A DNA stretch of 64,000 nt from Gibbsiella quercinecans (GCF_002291425.1 NZ_CP014136.1:62001-126000); one strand, 5' to 3'; shown: positions 18,270 to 29,073, counted from the stretch's first letter. Numbers and translations are program-made. The notes: a model not told the origin generated them from the letters alone.

Positions 18270-19142
18270 ATGAATACGCTGGAAAAGATCCAGAGCCATC
18301 TGGAGCTCCTGAGCAAATCTGAAAGGAAAGTTGCCGAGGTCATCCTGGCCTCACCGCAAACCGCTATTCACTCCAGCATTGCGACATTGGCGCGCATGGC
18401 CGACGTCAGTGAGCCGACGGTCAACCGCTTTTGCCGCCGCCTCGACACCAAAGGGTTCCCCGATTTCAAACTGCATCTGGCCCAAAGCCTGGCGAACGGC
18501 ACGCCGTACGTAAATCGCAACGTGGAAGAAAATGACAGTGTAGACGCTTATACCAGTAAAATTTTCGAATCCGTGATGGCCTGCCTGGATGCGGTCAAAA
18601 CCAACCTGGACATTGCCGCCATCAATCGCGCGGTGGATCTGCTCTCCCAGGCCAAGAAAATTTCTTTTTTCGGCCTGGGCGCTTCGGCGGCGGTCGCACA
18701 CGATGCCATGAACAAATTCTTCCGCTTCAACATCCCGGTGGTGTACCTCGATGATATCGTGATGCAGCGCATGGGGTGCATGAACTCGGGAGAAGGTGAC
18801 GTAGTGGTGCTGATCTCCCATACCGGCCGCACGAAAAACCTGGTGGAGCTGGCGCATTTGGCGCGCGAAAACGACGCCACGGTGATTGCCATTACCTCCC
18901 GCGATACCCCCCTCGCCCGCGAAGCCACGCTGGCGCTGCTGCTCGATGTGCCTGAAGATACGGATGTCTATATGCCGATGGTCTCGCGCATCGCGCAACT
19001 GACGCTGATCGACGTTTTGGCGACCGGTTTCACCCTGCGCCGCGGCGCGAAATTCAGAGATAACTTGAAGCGGGTCAAGGAAGCGTTGAAAGAATCGCGC
19101 TTTGATAAGGGCGTGGTTCTGCCCAACGGCTTTGAACCTTGA
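18270..19142 (+). CDS. hexR: DNA-binding transcriptional repressor HexR
   Basis: This 290-residue RpiR-family regulator has an N-terminal helix-turn-helix (residues about 1-77; IATLARMADVSEPTVNRFCRR) and a C-terminal SIS sugar-phosphate domain (FFGLGASAAVAHDA, LISHTGRTKNLVELA). In proteobacteria HexR represses zwf, edd/eda and other central carbon genes and is released by KDPG. It is divergent from zwf and precedes pykA, as in E. coli. Confidence 0.96.
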   Translation: MNTLEKIQSHLELLSKSERKVAEVILASPQTAIHSSIATLARMADVSEPTVNRFCRRLDTKGFPDFKLHLAQSLANGTPYVNRNVEENDSVDAYTSKIFESVMACLDAVKTNLDIAAINRAVDLLSQAKKISFFGLGASAAVAHDAMNKFFRFNIPVVYLDDIVMQRMGCMNSGEGDVVVLISHTGRTKNLVELAHLARENDATVIAITSRDTPLAREATLALLLDVPEDTDVYMPMVSRIAQLTLIDVLATGFTLRRGAKFRDNLKRVKEALKESRFDKGVVLPNGFEP

Positions 19143-19393
19143 TACGCGATAAACACCGCCGGCAGGCGGCATGATAAGGTGTATTTGCCCGGCGGCATCA
19201 TTGGCTGTACCGTGTTAGTCTGTGATCCGCCATGCGTCTGCCCGCCAGTTCGCATCGTGGCTCGCAGCCGATACATAATATACGGATAACCCCAGGGGAT
19301 CGCGTGCGCCAGTGAAGCGGCATTCATCTTTGCGTTGGTTATCCAAGATAATCGCATCACTATTATTTGCTTCACCAGTCAACGGAGTAATGC

Positions 19394-20836
19394 ATGTCCA
19401 GACGGCTCAGAAGAACCAAAATTGTTACCACCCTGGGTCCGGCTACTGACCGTGACAATAATCTGGAAAAGATTATTGCCGCTGGCGCAAACGTAGTTCG
19501 GCTTAATTTCTCTCACGGCACGGCGGAAGATCACCTGCTACGCGCAAACAAAGTGCGTGAGATTGCCGCCAAGCTGGGGCGCCATGTCGCTATTCTTGGC
19601 GATCTTCAGGGCCCGAAAATCCGTGTATCCACCTTCAAAGAAGGCAAAATCTTCCTCAACGTTGGCGACAAGTTTGTGCTGGACGCCAATCTTTCCAAAG
19701 GCGAAGGCGATAAAGAAAGAGTCGGCATCGACTATAAAGGCCTGCCTGCCGACGTTGTCCCCGGCGATGTGCTGCTGCTGGACGATGGCCGTGTTCAGTT
19801 GAAAGTCATTGAAGTGCAAGGTATGCGGGTATTTACCGAAGTTACGGTGGGCGGCCCGCTATCGAACAATAAAGGCATCAATAAATTGGGCGGCGGCCTG
19901 TCGGCAGAAGCGCTAACGGAAAAAGACAAGGCCGATATCGTCAGCGCAGCCAAAATCGGCGTTGATTACCTGGCGGTTTCTTTCCCTCGCACCGGCGAAG
20001 ATCTTAACTACGCCCGCCGCTTGGCGCGCGATGCCGGCTGCAACGCGCAAATCGTATCGAAAGTCGAGCGCGCCGAAGCCGTTTGTACCGATGAGGCGAT
20101 GGACGACATCATTCTGGCTTCCGACGTGGTGATGGTGGCCCGCGGCGATCTGGGGGTTGAAATCGGCGATCCGGAGCTGGTGGGGATCCAGAAGAAGCTG
20201 ATCCGCCGCGCCCGCAAGCTCAACCGCGCGGTGATTACCGCCACTCAAATGATGGAATCGATGATCACCAACCCAATGCCGACCCGCGCCGAAGTGATGG
20301 ACGTGGCGAACGCTGTGCTGGATGGTACCGATGCCGTTATGCTCTCGGCGGAAACCGCCGCAGGCCAATACCCGGCGGAAACCGTTGCCGCGATGGCGCG
20401 CGTTTGCCTGGGCGCAGAAAAGATCCCGAGCATCAATATTTCCAAACACCGGCTGGACGCGGAGTTCGACAACGTTGAAGAAGCGATCGCCATGTCGTCG
20501 ATGTATGCCGCCAACCATCTGAAAGGCGTCACCGCCATTATCGCGCTGACCGAATCCGGCCGCACGGCGCTGATGATGTCGCGCATCAGCTCCGGCCTGC
20601 CGATCTTCGCCATGTCGCGGCACGAGCGCACGCTTAACCTGACGGCGTTGTACCGCGGCGTGACGCCGGTGTATTACGACAGCCACACCGACGGTGCCGA
20701 GGCCGCCGATGACGCCATCAACCGCCTGCGCGATCGCGGCTTCCTGGTGTCCGGCGATCTGGTGCTGGTGACCCAGGGCGATATCATGGGCACCATCGGC
20801 ACCACCAATACCGTGCGCATTCTGCTGGTGGAATAA
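19394..20836 (+). CDS. pykA: Pyruvate kinase II
   Basis: PykA makes pyruvate and ATP from phosphoenolpyruvate. The 480-residue enzyme begins [15 protein letters not shown] and has the catalytic signature ISKVERAEA-like [23 protein letters not shown] and [27 protein letters not shown] (in parts). Its length and sequence match the E. coli type II (AMP-activated) isozyme. A strong terminator follows at 20858-20887. Confidence 0.98.
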   Translation: MSRRLRRTKIVTTLGPATDRDNNLEKIIAAGANVVRLNFSHGTAEDHLLRANKVREIAAKLGRHVAILGDLQGPKIRVSTFKEGKIFLNVGDKFVLDANLSKGEGDKERVGIDYKGLPADVVPGDVLLLDDGRVQLKVIEVQGMRVFTEVTVGGPLSNNKGINKLGGGLSAEALTEKDKADIVSAAKIGVDYLAVSFPRTGEDLNYARRLARDAGCNAQIVSKVERAEAVCTDEAMDDIILASDVVMVARGDLGVEIGDPELVGIQKKLIRRARKLNRAVITATQMMESMITNPMPTRAEVMDVANAVLDGTDAVMLSAETAAGQYPAETVAAMARVCLGAEKIPSINISKHRLDAEFDNVEEAIAMSSMYAANHLKGVTAIIALTESGRTALMMSRISSGLPIFAMSRHERTLNLTALYRGVTPVYYDSHTDGAEAADDAINRLRDRGFLVSGDLVLVTQGDIMGTIGTTNTVRILLVE

Positions 20837-20857
20837 CCCAACGGCAAACCGCACAAC

Positions 20858-20887
20858 ATGCCAGCCATATCGGCTGGCATTTTTTTT
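20858..20887 (+). terminator. Rho-independent terminator of pykA
   Basis: ATGCCAGCC and GGCTGGCAT form a stem around ATATC, followed by seven T. It lies 21 bases after the pykA stop and just before the convergent lpxM stop. Confidence 0.95.
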
Positions 20888-20895
20888 ACCGCTGG

Positions 20896-21864
20896 CTAGC
20901 GATACAGATCATCACGCGAGTACGGTTCAATCTCCCCTTCCCTGCGGGTTTTCAGCAGCTTGAGGATCCAGGTGTACTGCTCCGGATTCGGCCGCACCAG
21001 GTTCTCAACCTCTTCATTCATCCGGCGCGCAATATAGACATCATCAGCGCCGTCCAGATCGTCCATTGGCGGATGAATATAAATATCCAGCATGCTGGTT
21101 TTGCCGTCATACACCGGGAACAAAGGCACGATCGCCGCCCGGCACACCTTCTTCAGCCGCCCAACCGCCGGCAAGGTGGCTTTATAGGTGGCAAAGAAAT
21201 CAACGAATTCACTGTGCTCGGCGCCGTGATCCTGATCCGGCAAGTAGTAGCCCCAATAACCCTGGCGCACCGAGCTGATAAACGGTTTGATGCCGTCGTT
21301 GCGTGCGTGCATGCGCCCACCGAACTTACGCCGCACCGCGTTCCACATATAGTCAATCAACGGGTTGCTTTGGTTATGGAACATCGCCGCCATCGGCTGC
21401 CCACGCGCGGCCAGCAGCATGGCCGGCACGTCCACCGCCCAACCGTGTGGCACCAGGAAAATCACGTTGCGGCCCTCGGCCCGGATCTTTTCCAACACCT
21501 CTTCACCGTGCCAGCGCACACGGCGCAACACTCTTTCCGGGCTGGTGCAGGCCAACTCCGCCATCAACACCATTGACTGCGGCGCCGTGGCAAACATTTC
21601 GTCAATAATGCGTTCGCGCTCTTCCTCCGGCAGTTCAGGCAAACAATACAGCAGGTTGATACGCGCCCGGCGGCGTGCGCCTTTGGCCACTTTGCCGGCC
21701 AGTTTACCTATCGCCCCCAGGGCAGGATCGCGCAGCCGCGCCGGCACCAGCGAAACACCGCCCATCAGCCCGATGCCAAGCCAGGCGCCCCAATAGCGCG
21801 GGTGGAGAAAGACTTTCTGGAATTGAGGAATAAACTCAACGTTGGATTTTTTATCGTTTTGCAT
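20896..21864 (-). CDS. lpxM: Lipid A acyltransferase LpxM (MsbB)
   Basis: LpxM adds the last secondary acyl chain (myristate in E. coli) to the lipid A precursor at the cytoplasmic face of the inner membrane. The 322-residue protein has an N-terminal hydrophobic anchor (YWGAWLGIGLMGGVSLVP) and the HTRB/LpxL-family catalytic motif HGWAVD (H-x4-D) near residue 140. The ATG at 21864 is chosen over a TTG two codons upstream. Order pykA-lpxM-mepM matches E. coli. Confidence 0.96.
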   Translation of the reverse strand: MQNDKKSNVEFIPQFQKVFLHPRYWGAWLGIGLMGGVSLVPARLRDPALGAIGKLAGKVAKGARRRARINLLYCLPELPEEERERIIDEMFATAPQSMVLMAELACTSPERVLRRVRWHGEEVLEKIRAEGRNVIFLVPHGWAVDVPAMLLAARGQPMAAMFHNQSNPLIDYMWNAVRRKFGGRMHARNDGIKPFISSVRQGYWGYYLPDQDHGAEHSEFVDFFATYKATLPAVGRLKKVCRAAIVPLFPVYDGKTSMLDIYIHPPMDDLDGADDVYIARRMNEEVENLVRPNPEQYTWILKLLKTRREGEIEPYSRDDLYR

Positions 21865-21943
21865 GCACAAACTCTTAACGCAGCGATTTGGCTAATAATA
21901 ATTACAGATGATGAATTTACAATTAACCCGCCAAATCACCAAT

Positions 21944-21973
21944 AAAAAAACATCGGCCCGCCACGGGCCGATG
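21944..21973 (-). terminator. Rho-independent terminator of mepM
   Basis: CATCGGCCCG and CGGGCCGATG flank a 3-base loop, with seven T following on the minus strand. It lies 25 bases beyond the mepM stop. Confidence 0.92.
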
Positions 21974-21997
21974 AAGAAAAGATCGGACGATGAGAAA

Positions 21998-23320
21998 TCA
22001 GTTCAGCTGCAACTGCGGCACCACTTCTCTCACCTGCGCCAGGTAATCACTGCGATCTTTGCCGCTCAACCCTTCGGAACGCGGCAGCTTAGCCGTTAGC
22101 GGGTTAACCGCCTGTTGGCCGATCCAGAATTCATAGTGCAGGTGTGGGCCAGTAGAGCGCCCGGTGTTACCGGAAAGCGCAATGCGATCGCCACGTTTCA
22201 CTTTCTGCCCTGGTTTCACTAACAGCTTTTTCAGGTGCATATAGCGTGTGGTGTACTGGCGGCCGTGACGGATCGCCACGTAGTTACCGGCTGCGCCGCT
22301 GCGCTTGGCGATAACCACTTCACCATCACCAACCGCCAGCACCGGCGAACCCACCGGCATGGCGAAATCAACGCCTTTATGCGGCGCGACGCGCCCGGTA
22401 ACCGGGTTGACCCGGCGCGGGTTGAAGTTGGAGGAGATACGGAACTGCTTCATGGTAGGGAAACGCATAAAGCCGCGCGCCAGGCCAGAGCCCTGGCGAT
22501 CATAGAATTTACCGTCTTCAGCGCGAATCGCGTAATAGTCTTTACCGCCGCTGCGCATGCGCACCCCCAGCAGTTGGCTTTGCTCATTCTTGCCTTCGAA
22601 CTGCTCGCGCGACATCAACACCGAGAACTGGTCGCCCTTGCGCAGCTTGCGGAAATCGAGCTGCCACTGCAGCGCTTTGATCACGGCATTAATTTCCGCA
22701 CGGCTCAGCCCAGCTTCGGCAGCGCTGTTGACAAAGCTGCCGTTCAGTTGGCCGTTCAGCACGTGGTTGCGCCATTCACCCTTCTGGGTTTCCTGGGTTT
22801 CTTTGAAATTATTGCCAACGCGATCGTAGGTGCGGCTCTCACGGCGTGAGACTTCCCACGTCAGGCGTTGCAGATCGCCGGCGTCATTGACCGTCCATGA
22901 CAACTGCTGGCCGATTTTCAGGTTACGCAAATCGCGGTTCTGCGAAGCCAGCAGTGTCACGTCAGACATGTCGATGCCGTACTGCGTCAGAATGCTGCCG
23001 AGCGTATCACCGGTAGAAACCACATATTCATGCACGCCGTCTTCACCCGCGACTTTCTGATCCAGTTCATCCTGGGGAATGTCGTCATCGGGGGTGGGTT
23101 GATCGGCATCGATCGGTTCACTGGCTTCGGGGAGCAAAGAGCGTAGCTGGCTGGATTCTAATTCGACGGTTTTAACGATGGGGTTCTGTTCTGGGTGATA
23201 AACAAAAGGCCGCCAGACCGCCACGGCCAATGTCACGACTGTCAACGACCCCAGCATAACGCGATGGGGCCGTGGCAGGTTGTTATACGCCAGAGAGATA
23301 GTTCTGACTATCTGCTGCAC
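21998..23320 (-). CDS. mepM: Murein DD-endopeptidase MepM
   Basis: MepM (YebA) cleaves peptide cross-links in peptidoglycan to allow insertion of new strands. The 440-residue protein has one N-terminal membrane anchor (VMLGSLTVVTLAVAVW), an OapA/LysM-like region (YVVSTGDTLGSILTQYGI, about 100-145), and a C-terminal M23 zinc peptidase domain with the metal ligands in PHKGVDFAMPVGSPVLA and GPHLHYEFW. It is cotranscribable with znuA, whose stop is 21 bases upstream of its start. Confidence 0.96.
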   Translation of the reverse strand: MQQIVRTISLAYNNLPRPHRVMLGSLTVVTLAVAVWRPFVYHPEQNPIVKTVELESSQLRSLLPEASEPIDADQPTPDDDIPQDELDQKVAGEDGVHEYVVSTGDTLGSILTQYGIDMSDVTLLASQNRDLRNLKIGQQLSWTVNDAGDLQRLTWEVSRRESRTYDRVGNNFKETQETQKGEWRNHVLNGQLNGSFVNSAAEAGLSRAEINAVIKALQWQLDFRKLRKGDQFSVLMSREQFEGKNEQSQLLGVRMRSGGKDYYAIRAEDGKFYDRQGSGLARGFMRFPTMKQFRISSNFNPRRVNPVTGRVAPHKGVDFAMPVGSPVLAVGDGEVVIAKRSGAAGNYVAIRHGRQYTTRYMHLKKLLVKPGQKVKRGDRIALSGNTGRSTGPHLHYEFWIGQQAVNPLTAKLPRSEGLSGKDRSDYLAQVREVVPQLQLN

Positions 23321-23341
23321 TCGATATTATCCTCATAAGCT

Positions 23342-24301
23342 TTACTTCAGGCAGCTCACGTATTGGTTCGACAAGGCGCTCAGGAAGTTGCCATAGCTGT
23401 CTTTCCCCAATGCGATGCCCATGCCCAGCGGATCCAGCGTTCCAGAACGCGCAGCGGTTCCCTTGGCAACGGCATTGATTACGGCTGGCCTGAATTGTGG
23501 CTCAGCGAAAACACATACGGCTTTCTGCTCAACCAACTGTGTTCGAATTTGGTGTAAACGCTGTGCTCCGGGCTGAATTTCGGGATTAACGGTGAAATGG
23601 CCCAACGGACTCAACCCGTAGTGTTTCTCAAAGTAGCCATAAGCATCGTGAAAAACAAAATATCCCTTGCCCTGCACAGGCGTTAGCATATTAACAACAT
23701 TTTTGTCAGTTTGCGTCAGCAGATTCTCGAACTGGCGCAGGTTTGCGTCTAATTTGTCCTTATTTTGCGGCATAAGTTCCAATAATCTGTCGTGAATTGC
23801 GATCGCAGTCAGTTTCGCAATCTCCGGCGACAGCCAGACGTGTAAATTATATGCACCATGGTGATGGCCATCGTCATGATCGTGGTCATGTTCAGCATGA
23901 TTATCTGCCGCTTCGCCATGGTCATGATGATGTTCGTGATCGTCGTCGTCATCGCCTTTCATCAACAGCGGTTTCACGGCCGCCAGTTCGCTGATCGCCA
24001 GTTGCCGGTTCGCCGGCAGCGGCGCCACCGCTTTGGTCAGGAAGGCTTCCATATCCGGCCCGACCCAAATCACCAGATCGGCGGCGCGCAGGCGCTGGAT
24101 GTCCGAAGGGCGCAGCGCGAAATCATGCGGCGACGCCCCATCCGGCAGCAGCACCTCCGTTTCCGTTACGCCATCGGCGATCGCCGAGGCAATAAAACCC
24201 AGTGGGCGGATTGAAGTGAGCACCGCAGCAGAAGCACTGCCGGCCACCATCAGCGCACTGGCCAGCAAGGCATTTCGTAACCATCTCTTTTTCTGTACCA
24301 T
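23342..24301 (-). CDS. znuA: Zinc ABC transporter substrate-binding protein ZnuA
   Basis: This periplasmic zinc-binding protein of 319 residues has a signal peptide ending ASA near residue 26. Metal ligands are visible in [11 protein letters not shown] (H59), and the family's charged loop lies at residues 116-148, with 12 histidines and many aspartates (DHEHHHDHG and [11 protein letters not shown]). [13 protein letters not shown] follows. ZnuA delivers Zn2+ to the ZnuBC importer under zinc starvation. It is divergent from znuCB across a 77-base gap with a Zur box. Confidence 0.97.
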   Translation of the reverse strand: MVQKKRWLRNALLASALMVAGSASAAVLTSIRPLGFIASAIADGVTETEVLLPDGASPHDFALRPSDIQRLRAADLVIWVGPDMEAFLTKAVAPLPANRQLAISELAAVKPLLMKGDDDDDHEHHHDHGEAADNHAEHDHDHDDGHHHGAYNLHVWLSPEIAKLTAIAIHDRLLELMPQNKDKLDANLRQFENLLTQTDKNVVNMLTPVQGKGYFVFHDAYGYFEKHYGLSPLGHFTVNPEIQPGAQRLHQIRTQLVEQKAVCVFAEPQFRPAVINAVAKGTAARSGTLDPLGMGIALGKDSYGNFLSALSNQYVSCLK

Positions 24302-24330
24302 CGTCAGTTATCCCATCGTTTTCGTCGGCA

Positions 24331-24353
24331 GTGCGTGATATTATAACATTCGG
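24331..24353. promoter_or_regulatory. Zur box between znuA and znuC
   Basis: The bases GTGCGTGATATTATAACATT plus CGG resemble the E. coli znu Zur site (GTGTGATATTATAACATTTC). The central GATATTATAAC is shared. It lies in the 77-base divergent region, so one site can repress both znuA and znuCB when zinc is sufficient. Confidence 0.8.
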
Positions 24354-24378
24354 TAACTTCTGCAAACGTAATCAAGAC

Positions 24379-25137
24379 ATGTCTACACTGACAACGCTAA
24401 AAAATATTTCCGTGGCCTTCGACAACCGGCGGGTTTTGGCGAACGTATCGCTTAACCTTCAGCCGGGGCGCATCCTGACGTTGTTGGGCCCCAACGGGGC
24501 GGGCAAATCAACGCTGGTGCGCGTGGTGCTCGGGCTGGTGCCGCCCACCGAGGGCACCATTGAACGCCTTCCGGGGCTGCGCATCGGCTACGTGCCGCAA
24601 AAGCTGCACCTGGACGCTACCCTTCCGCTGACCGTCAGCCGCTTTATGCGCCTCAAGCCCGGGGTGAAAAAAGCCGATATCCTGCCGGCGCTAAAACGCG
24701 TGCACGCCGCACATCTGCTTGAACAGCCTATGCAAAAACTCTCCGGCGGTGAAAACCAGCGCGTACTGCTGGCACGGGCTTTGCTCAACCGGCCGCAGCT
24801 GTTGGTGCTGGATGAACCCACCCAGGGGGTGGACGTTAACGGCCAGGTTGCGCTGTATGATCTTATCGATCAGCTGCGCCAAGAGCTGGGCTGCGCGGTG
24901 CTCATGGTCTCGCACGATCTGCACCTGGTGATGGCAAAAACCGATGAAGTGCTGTGCCTCAACCAGCACATCTGCTGCTCCGGCACGCCGGAAGTGGTTT
25001 CCACACACCCAGAATTCATTGCCATGTTCGGCAACCGCGGCGCCGAGCAGTTGGCGATTTATCGCCACCACCATAACCATCGTCACGATCTGCAAGGAAA
25101 AATTGTGTTGAAAAAAACCGGGGGCCGCGAGGCATGA
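24379..25137 (+). CDS. znuC: Zinc import ATP-binding protein ZnuC
   Basis: This 252-residue ABC ATPase has Walker [10 protein letters not shown], signature LSGGENQRV, Walker [13 protein letters not shown] and a switch histidine in MVSHDLH. The C-terminal tail is histidine-rich ([11 protein letters not shown]), typical of ZnuC. The ATG at 24379 gives [12 protein letters not shown]. The earlier in-frame ATG at 24331 lies inside the Zur box and is unlikely. It overlaps znuB by ATGA. Confidence 0.97.
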   Translation: MSTLTTLKNISVAFDNRRVLANVSLNLQPGRILTLLGPNGAGKSTLVRVVLGLVPPTEGTIERLPGLRIGYVPQKLHLDATLPLTVSRFMRLKPGVKKADILPALKRVHAAHLLEQPMQKLSGGENQRVLLARALLNRPQLLVLDEPTQGVDVNGQVALYDLIDQLRQELGCAVLMVSHDLHLVMAKTDEVLCLNQHICCSGTPEVVSTHPEFIAMFGNRGAEQLAIYRHHHNHRHDLQGKIVLKKTGGREA

Positions 25138-25919
25138 TTGAACTGCTTTTACCCGGCTGGCTGGCCGGCGCCTTGTTGGCGGGTGCGGCTGGCCCGTTGG
25201 GCTCGTTTGTGGTGTGGCGCCGTATGTCGTACTTCGGCGATACGCTGGCGCACGCTTCGCTGCTCGGCGTGGCGTTCGGGTTATTACTGGACGTAAACCC
25301 ATTTTATGCGGTGATTGCCGTTACGTTGGTGCTGGCACTGATTCTGGTCTGGCTGGAGCGCCGCCCGCAGCTGTCTGTTGATACCCTGCTGGGCATTATG
25401 GCGCACAGCGCGCTGTCACTCGGCCTGGTGGTGGTGGCGCTGATGTCCAACGTCCGTGTCGATCTGATGGCCTACCTGTTTGGCGATCTGCTGTCGGTGA
25501 CCTTAAGCGATATTGGCATGATTGCCGGCGGCGTGGCGGTCGTGCTGTTGGTGCTGTGGTGGCAATGGCGCGATCTGCTGTCGATGACCATCAGCCCGGA
25601 AATGGCGCATGTCGATGGCGTGAACCTGGCGCGGGCGCGCACCGTGCTGATGCTGGTTACCGCGTTAACCATCGGGCTGGCCATGAAGTTCGTCGGCGCG
25701 CTGATTATTACTTCATTGCTGATTATTCCGGCGGCCACCGCCCGCCGCTTTGCCCGCACGCCGGAACAGATGGCCGGTTACGCGGTGCTGCTGGGGGTGA
25801 TTGCGGTTACCGGCGGCCTGACCTTCTCTGCGTTTTACGACACGCCGGCCGGCCCTTCGGTGGTGCTGAGCGCCGCCATCCTGTTTGTGTTGAGCCTGAT
25901 GAAAAAACAGCGGGGATAG
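25134..25919 (+). CDS. znuB: Zinc ABC transporter permease ZnuB
   Basis: This 261-residue inner-membrane permease of the ABC-3 family has about eight hydrophobic segments. It includes the coupling region [20 protein letters not shown] and the conserved [16 protein letters not shown]. It starts inside the last codons of znuC (ATGA overlap), indicating coupled translation. Confidence 0.97.
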   Translation: MIELLLPGWLAGALLAGAAGPLGSFVVWRRMSYFGDTLAHASLLGVAFGLLLDVNPFYAVIAVTLVLALILVWLERRPQLSVDTLLGIMAHSALSLGLVVVALMSNVRVDLMAYLFGDLLSVTLSDIGMIAGGVAVVLLVLWWQWRDLLSMTISPEMAHVDGVNLARARTVLMLVTALTIGLAMKFVGALIITSLLIIPAATARRFARTPEQMAGYAVLLGVIAVTGGLTFSAFYDTPAGPSVVLSAAILFVLSLMKKQRG

Positions 25920-25925
25920 TGAATT

Positions 25926-25959
25926 GCCCAGCGCTTTCGCTTTACGTGAAGGCGCTGGG
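25926..25959. terminator. Hairpin between znuB and ruvB
   Basis: CCCAGCGC and GCGCTGGG form a strong stem in the 50-base gap between the convergent stops. T runs are weak, so its termination role is uncertain. Confidence 0.5.
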
Positions 25960-25969
25960 GTAAAGCCCG

Positions 25970-26977
25970 TTAAGCATCGTTGGGCGCGATGCCGAAATGT
26001 TTGTACGCGTGGTTGGTCGCCATGCGCCCGCGCGGAGTACGCTGGATAAACCCTTGCTGGATCAGGAAGGGTTCAATCACATCTTCGATAGTTTCCCGCT
26101 CTTCGCCAATCGCCGCCGCGAGGTTATCCAGCCCGACCGGCCCGCCGGTGAACTTCTCGATAATCGCCAGCAGCAGTTTACGGTCCATGTAATCAAACCC
26201 TTCGGCATCCACGTTGAGCATGTTCAGCGCCTGTTTGGCAACATCGCCGTTCATCAGCCCACTGGCCCGCACTTCTGCGAAATCGCGCACCCGGCGCAGC
26301 AAACGGTTGGCGATACGCGGCGTACCGCGCGCGCGGCGAGCAATTTCGTGTGCCCCATCGGCCGACAGATTCAGCCCCAGGCAGTTGGCGCTGCGCGCGA
26401 CGATGTGCTCCAAATCAGCCACCTGATAAAACTCCAGCCGTTGCACAATGCCAAAGCGATCGCGCAGCGGTGAAGTCAGCGAGCCGGCGCGCGTGGTTGC
26501 CCCCACCAGGGTAAACGGCGGCAATTCCAGCTTAATCGAGCGGGCCGCCGGCCCTTCACCGATCATGATATCCAGCTGATAATCTTCCATCGCCGGATAC
26601 AGCACCTCTTCAACCACTGGCGAAAGGCGGTGAATTTCATCAATAAACAGCACGTCGTGCGGTTCAAGGTTGGTCAGCATCGCCGCCAAATCGCCCGCTT
26701 TCTCCAGCACCGGGCCCGAGGTGGTGCGCAGATTGACGCCCATCTCATTGGCCACGATATTCGCCAGCGTGGTTTTGCCCAGCCCCGGCGGGCCGAAAAT
26801 CAGCAGATGATCCAGCGCATCACCGCGCTGCTTGGCTGCCTGGATAAAGATTTCCATCTGCTCGCGCACATGCGGTTGCCCGACGTATTCCCCCAACAGC
26901 TTGGGGCGAATGGCACGATCCAGCACCTCTTCTTCGCTGATGGGTTCGGCAGAAATCAGGCGATCGGCTTCAATCAT
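25970..26977 (-). CDS. ruvB: Holliday junction branch migration helicase RuvB
   Basis: This 335-residue AAA+ motor drives branch migration with RuvA. It shows Walker [15 protein letters not shown], Walker [13 protein letters not shown], sensor 1 [20 protein letters not shown], the arginine-finger region and a C-terminal winged-helix domain. It starts 19 bases after ruvA. The pair follows a LexA box, so it is SOS-inducible. Confidence 0.98.
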   Translation of the reverse strand: MIEADRLISAEPISEEEVLDRAIRPKLLGEYVGQPHVREQMEIFIQAAKQRGDALDHLLIFGPPGLGKTTLANIVANEMGVNLRTTSGPVLEKAGDLAAMLTNLEPHDVLFIDEIHRLSPVVEEVLYPAMEDYQLDIMIGEGPAARSIKLELPPFTLVGATTRAGSLTSPLRDRFGIVQRLEFYQVADLEHIVARSANCLGLNLSADGAHEIARRARGTPRIANRLLRRVRDFAEVRASGLMNGDVAKQALNMLNVDAEGFDYMDRKLLLAIIEKFTGGPVGLDNLAAAIGEERETIEDVIEPFLIQQGFIQRTPRGRMATNHAYKHFGIAPNDA

Positions 26978-26996
26978 CTTCTATCCCTTTTGGGCC

Positions 26997-27611
26997 TTAC
27001 AGGGCGGCGCGCAATGCGTCGCGGATCAGGGTTTCACAGTCGGCGCCCACTTTGGCCACCTTGTTGATCATGCGGCTGGCTTCTTGCGGCTTATAGCCCA
27101 AAGCCACCAGCGCAGAAGCGGCTTCGGCTTCGGCGTCCATTTCCGCCGTTTTTTGCGCGGCGGCAGGCAGGCTGATTTCGCTACTGTTGTTGAACAGATC
27201 GCCATTAAGCCCTTTAAAGCGGTCTTTCATCTCGACCACCAGACGTTCGGCGGTTTTCTTACCCACGCCCGGCAATTTGATCAATGCGCCAATTTCTTCA
27301 CGTTCAACCGCACTCACGAACTGCTGCGCGGACATACCCGACAGAATCGCCAACGCCAGCTTCGGCCCCACGCCGTTAACCTTGATCAACTCACGGAACA
27401 AGGCGCGCTCTTGTTTATCATTAAAACCATACAGCAGTTGCGCGTCTTCACGCACCACAAAGTGGGTAAATATGATCGCTTCTTTGCCCAGCTCCGGCAG
27501 TTCATAAAAGCAGGTCATCGGCATATGGACTTCATAACCTACGCCGTTTGTTTCCAGCAACACCAGCGGCGGCTGCTTTTCCAGAATATTCCCTCTGAGA
27601 CGACCTATCAT
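26997..27611 (-). CDS. ruvA: Holliday junction branch migration complex subunit RuvA
   Basis: This 204-residue protein has the N-terminal OB fold ([20 protein letters not shown]), paired helix-hairpin-helix motifs ([15 protein letters not shown]-like [15 protein letters not shown] and [19 protein letters not shown]), an acidic linker and the C-terminal RuvB-contacting domain. It binds four-way junctions as tetramers. Its promoter region contains the SOS box at 27686-27701. Confidence 0.98.
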   Translation of the reverse strand: MIGRLRGNILEKQPPLVLLETNGVGYEVHMPMTCFYELPELGKEAIIFTHFVVREDAQLLYGFNDKQERALFRELIKVNGVGPKLALAILSGMSAQQFVSAVEREEIGALIKLPGVGKKTAERLVVEMKDRFKGLNGDLFNNSSEISLPAAAQKTAEMDAEAEAASALVALGYKPQEASRMINKVAKVGADCETLIRDALRAAL

Positions 27612-27677
27612 TTACCCTCCTGCTCGGATTCATCTACGCGGCTGAACGCTGCGTTTTGTTGCTACAGCTTATACCAT

Positions 27678-27703
27678 AAAAAAGGCTGGATGAATATCCA
27701 GCC
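27678..27703 (-). promoter_or_regulatory. LexA (SOS) box before ruvA, overlapping a ruvC terminator
   Basis: CTGGATGAATATCCAG at 27686-27701 is a CTG-N10-CAG LexA box extended to 20 palindromic bases with flanking GG/CC. On the minus strand the same palindrome forms a hairpin followed by TTTTTTATGG, a textbook terminator 21 bases after the ruvC stop. One sequence therefore probably ends ruvC transcription and controls ruvAB. The E. coli ruv locus has a similar arrangement as I recall it. Confidence 0.8.
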
Positions 27704-27724
27704 CATGTTAACGCGAATTTTGTT

Positions 27725-28246
27725 TTAGCGTAACCGCCCGCGTGCCAGATTCAAGCGCCCTTCCCGCATGCGCAGCACGTTCTGGCTCAGGTGGCAGTGG
27801 GTGATGGCGATCGCCAGCGCATCGGCGGCATCGGCCTGCGGGCTGGCCGAGAGCTTGAGCAACGAACGTACCATATGCTGCACCTGGCTCTTTTCTGCCG
27901 CACCGGTGCCGACCACGGTTTGTTTCACCTGGCGTGCCGCATATTCAAACACTTCCAGGTTTTGGTTCACCGCTGCAACGATCGCCACCCCGCGCGCCTG
28001 GCCAAGCTTTAGCGCAGAATCTGCGTTCTTGGCCATGAACACCTGTTCGATGGCGAAGAAATCAGGTTTGAACTGGGTGATGATCTCGCTAACGCCGGCA
28101 TAGATCAGCTTCAGCCGCGTTGGCATATCATCCACCGCGGTGCGGATACAGCCGCTGGCGACATAGGTCAACTGGCGGCCTTGCTGGCGGATCAGGCCAT
28201 AGCCGGTAATGCGCGAACCAGGATCGATACCGAGTATGATCGCCAT
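27725..28246 (-). CDS. ruvC: Holliday junction resolvase RuvC
   Basis: This 173-residue endonuclease resolves four-way junctions by paired nicks. The catalytic acidic residues are visible in ILGIDPGSR (D7), FAIEQVF (E66) and the C-terminal [15 protein letters not shown]. Length equals E. coli RuvC. The ATG at 28246 is preferred; four extra residues upstream are not conserved. It is the last gene of the yebC-ruvC unit, 64 bases after yebC. Confidence 0.98.
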   Translation of the reverse strand: MAIILGIDPGSRITGYGLIRQQGRQLTYVASGCIRTAVDDMPTRLKLIYAGVSEIITQFKPDFFAIEQVFMAKNADSALKLGQARGVAIVAAVNQNLEVFEYAARQVKQTVVGTGAAEKSQVQHMVRSLLKLSASPQADAADALAIAITHCHLSQNVLRMREGRLNLARGRLR

Positions 28247-28310
28247 CCCTACATCCACCCTGTGTCAGGCGCAGCCAGGCGCCAGTTAGCCGTTGCGCGC
28301 AAAAATCGCA

Positions 28311-29054
28311 TTACAGCGTTGCCGCCACCTCGTCAGAGATTTCACCGTTGTGGTAAACCTCTTGCACATCGTCGCAATCTTCAAGCATATCGATCAGGCG
28401 CAACAGTTTCGGCGCGGTTTCAGCATCCATATCGGCTTTGGTCGATGGGATCATCGACACTTCCGCCGCGTCGGCGACAAAGCCCGCTGCGGTCAGTGCG
28501 TCTTTCACTTCACCCAGGTTTTCCCAGGCGGTGTAAACGTCGATAGCGCCGTCGTCATAGGTAATGATGTCTTCGGCACCGGCTTCCAGCGCCGCTTCCA
28601 TCACCGCGTCTTCATCCAGGCCCGGTTCATAAGTGATCACGCCCTTCTTGCTGAACAGGTAGGCCACGGAACCGTCGGTCCCCAGGTTGCCACCGGCTTT
28701 GCTGAACGCGTGGCGCACTTCCGCCACGGTGCGGTTGCGGTTATCGCTCAGGCATTCGATCATTACAGCGGTGCCGCCAGGGCCGTAGCCTTCATAAATG
28801 ATGGTTTCCATGTTGGAATCATCATCGCCGCCAACGCCACGCGCGATTGCACGGTTCATGGTATCGCGCGTCATGTTGTTGGCCAGCGCTTTGTCCATGG
28901 CTGCGCGCAGGCGCGGGTTAGCGTCCGGATCGCCGCCGCCAAGTTTGGCGGCCGTCACCAGCTCACGAATAATCTTGGTGAAAATCTTACCGCGTTTGGC
29001 ATCCTGTGCTGCTTTGCGGTGTTTTGTGTTGGCCCACTTACTATGACCTGCCAT
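28311..29054 (-). CDS. yebC: YebC/TACO1-family protein
   Basis: This 247-residue protein of the YebC/PmpR/TACO1 family starts [22 protein letters not shown] (quoted in part: [14 protein letters not shown]), with [14 protein letters not shown] and [14 protein letters not shown]. Family members have been described both as transcription regulators and as translation factors that relieve ribosome stalling at proline-rich stretches. It lies between nudB and ruvC, as in E. coli. Confidence 0.96.
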   Translation of the reverse strand: MAGHSKWANTKHRKAAQDAKRGKIFTKIIRELVTAAKLGGGDPDANPRLRAAMDKALANNMTRDTMNRAIARGVGGDDDSNMETIIYEGYGPGGTAVMIECLSDNRNRTVAEVRHAFSKAGGNLGTDGSVAYLFSKKGVITYEPGLDEDAVMEAALEAGAEDIITYDDGAIDVYTAWENLGEVKDALTAAGFVADAAEVSMIPSTKADMDAETAPKLLRLIDMLEDCDDVQEVYHNGEISDEVAATL

Positions 29055-29073
29055 AAAAATATCTCCAAAAGGA

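Noticed and set aside
18351-19172. 273-residue minus-strand open frame
   Set aside because: It is antisense to hexR, without ribosome binding site or recognisable domain.
19913-20854. 313-residue minus-strand open frame
   Set aside because: It lies antisense to pykA, which is unmistakable. Its histidine/glycine-rich product is typical of reverse-strand shadows.
23850-23960. Tandem-looking CATGATCGTGGTCATG-type repeats that suggest a short repeat array
   Set aside because: They encode the histidine/aspartate-rich loop of ZnuA (residues 116-148), a known family trait, and are not a CRISPR or mobile repeat.
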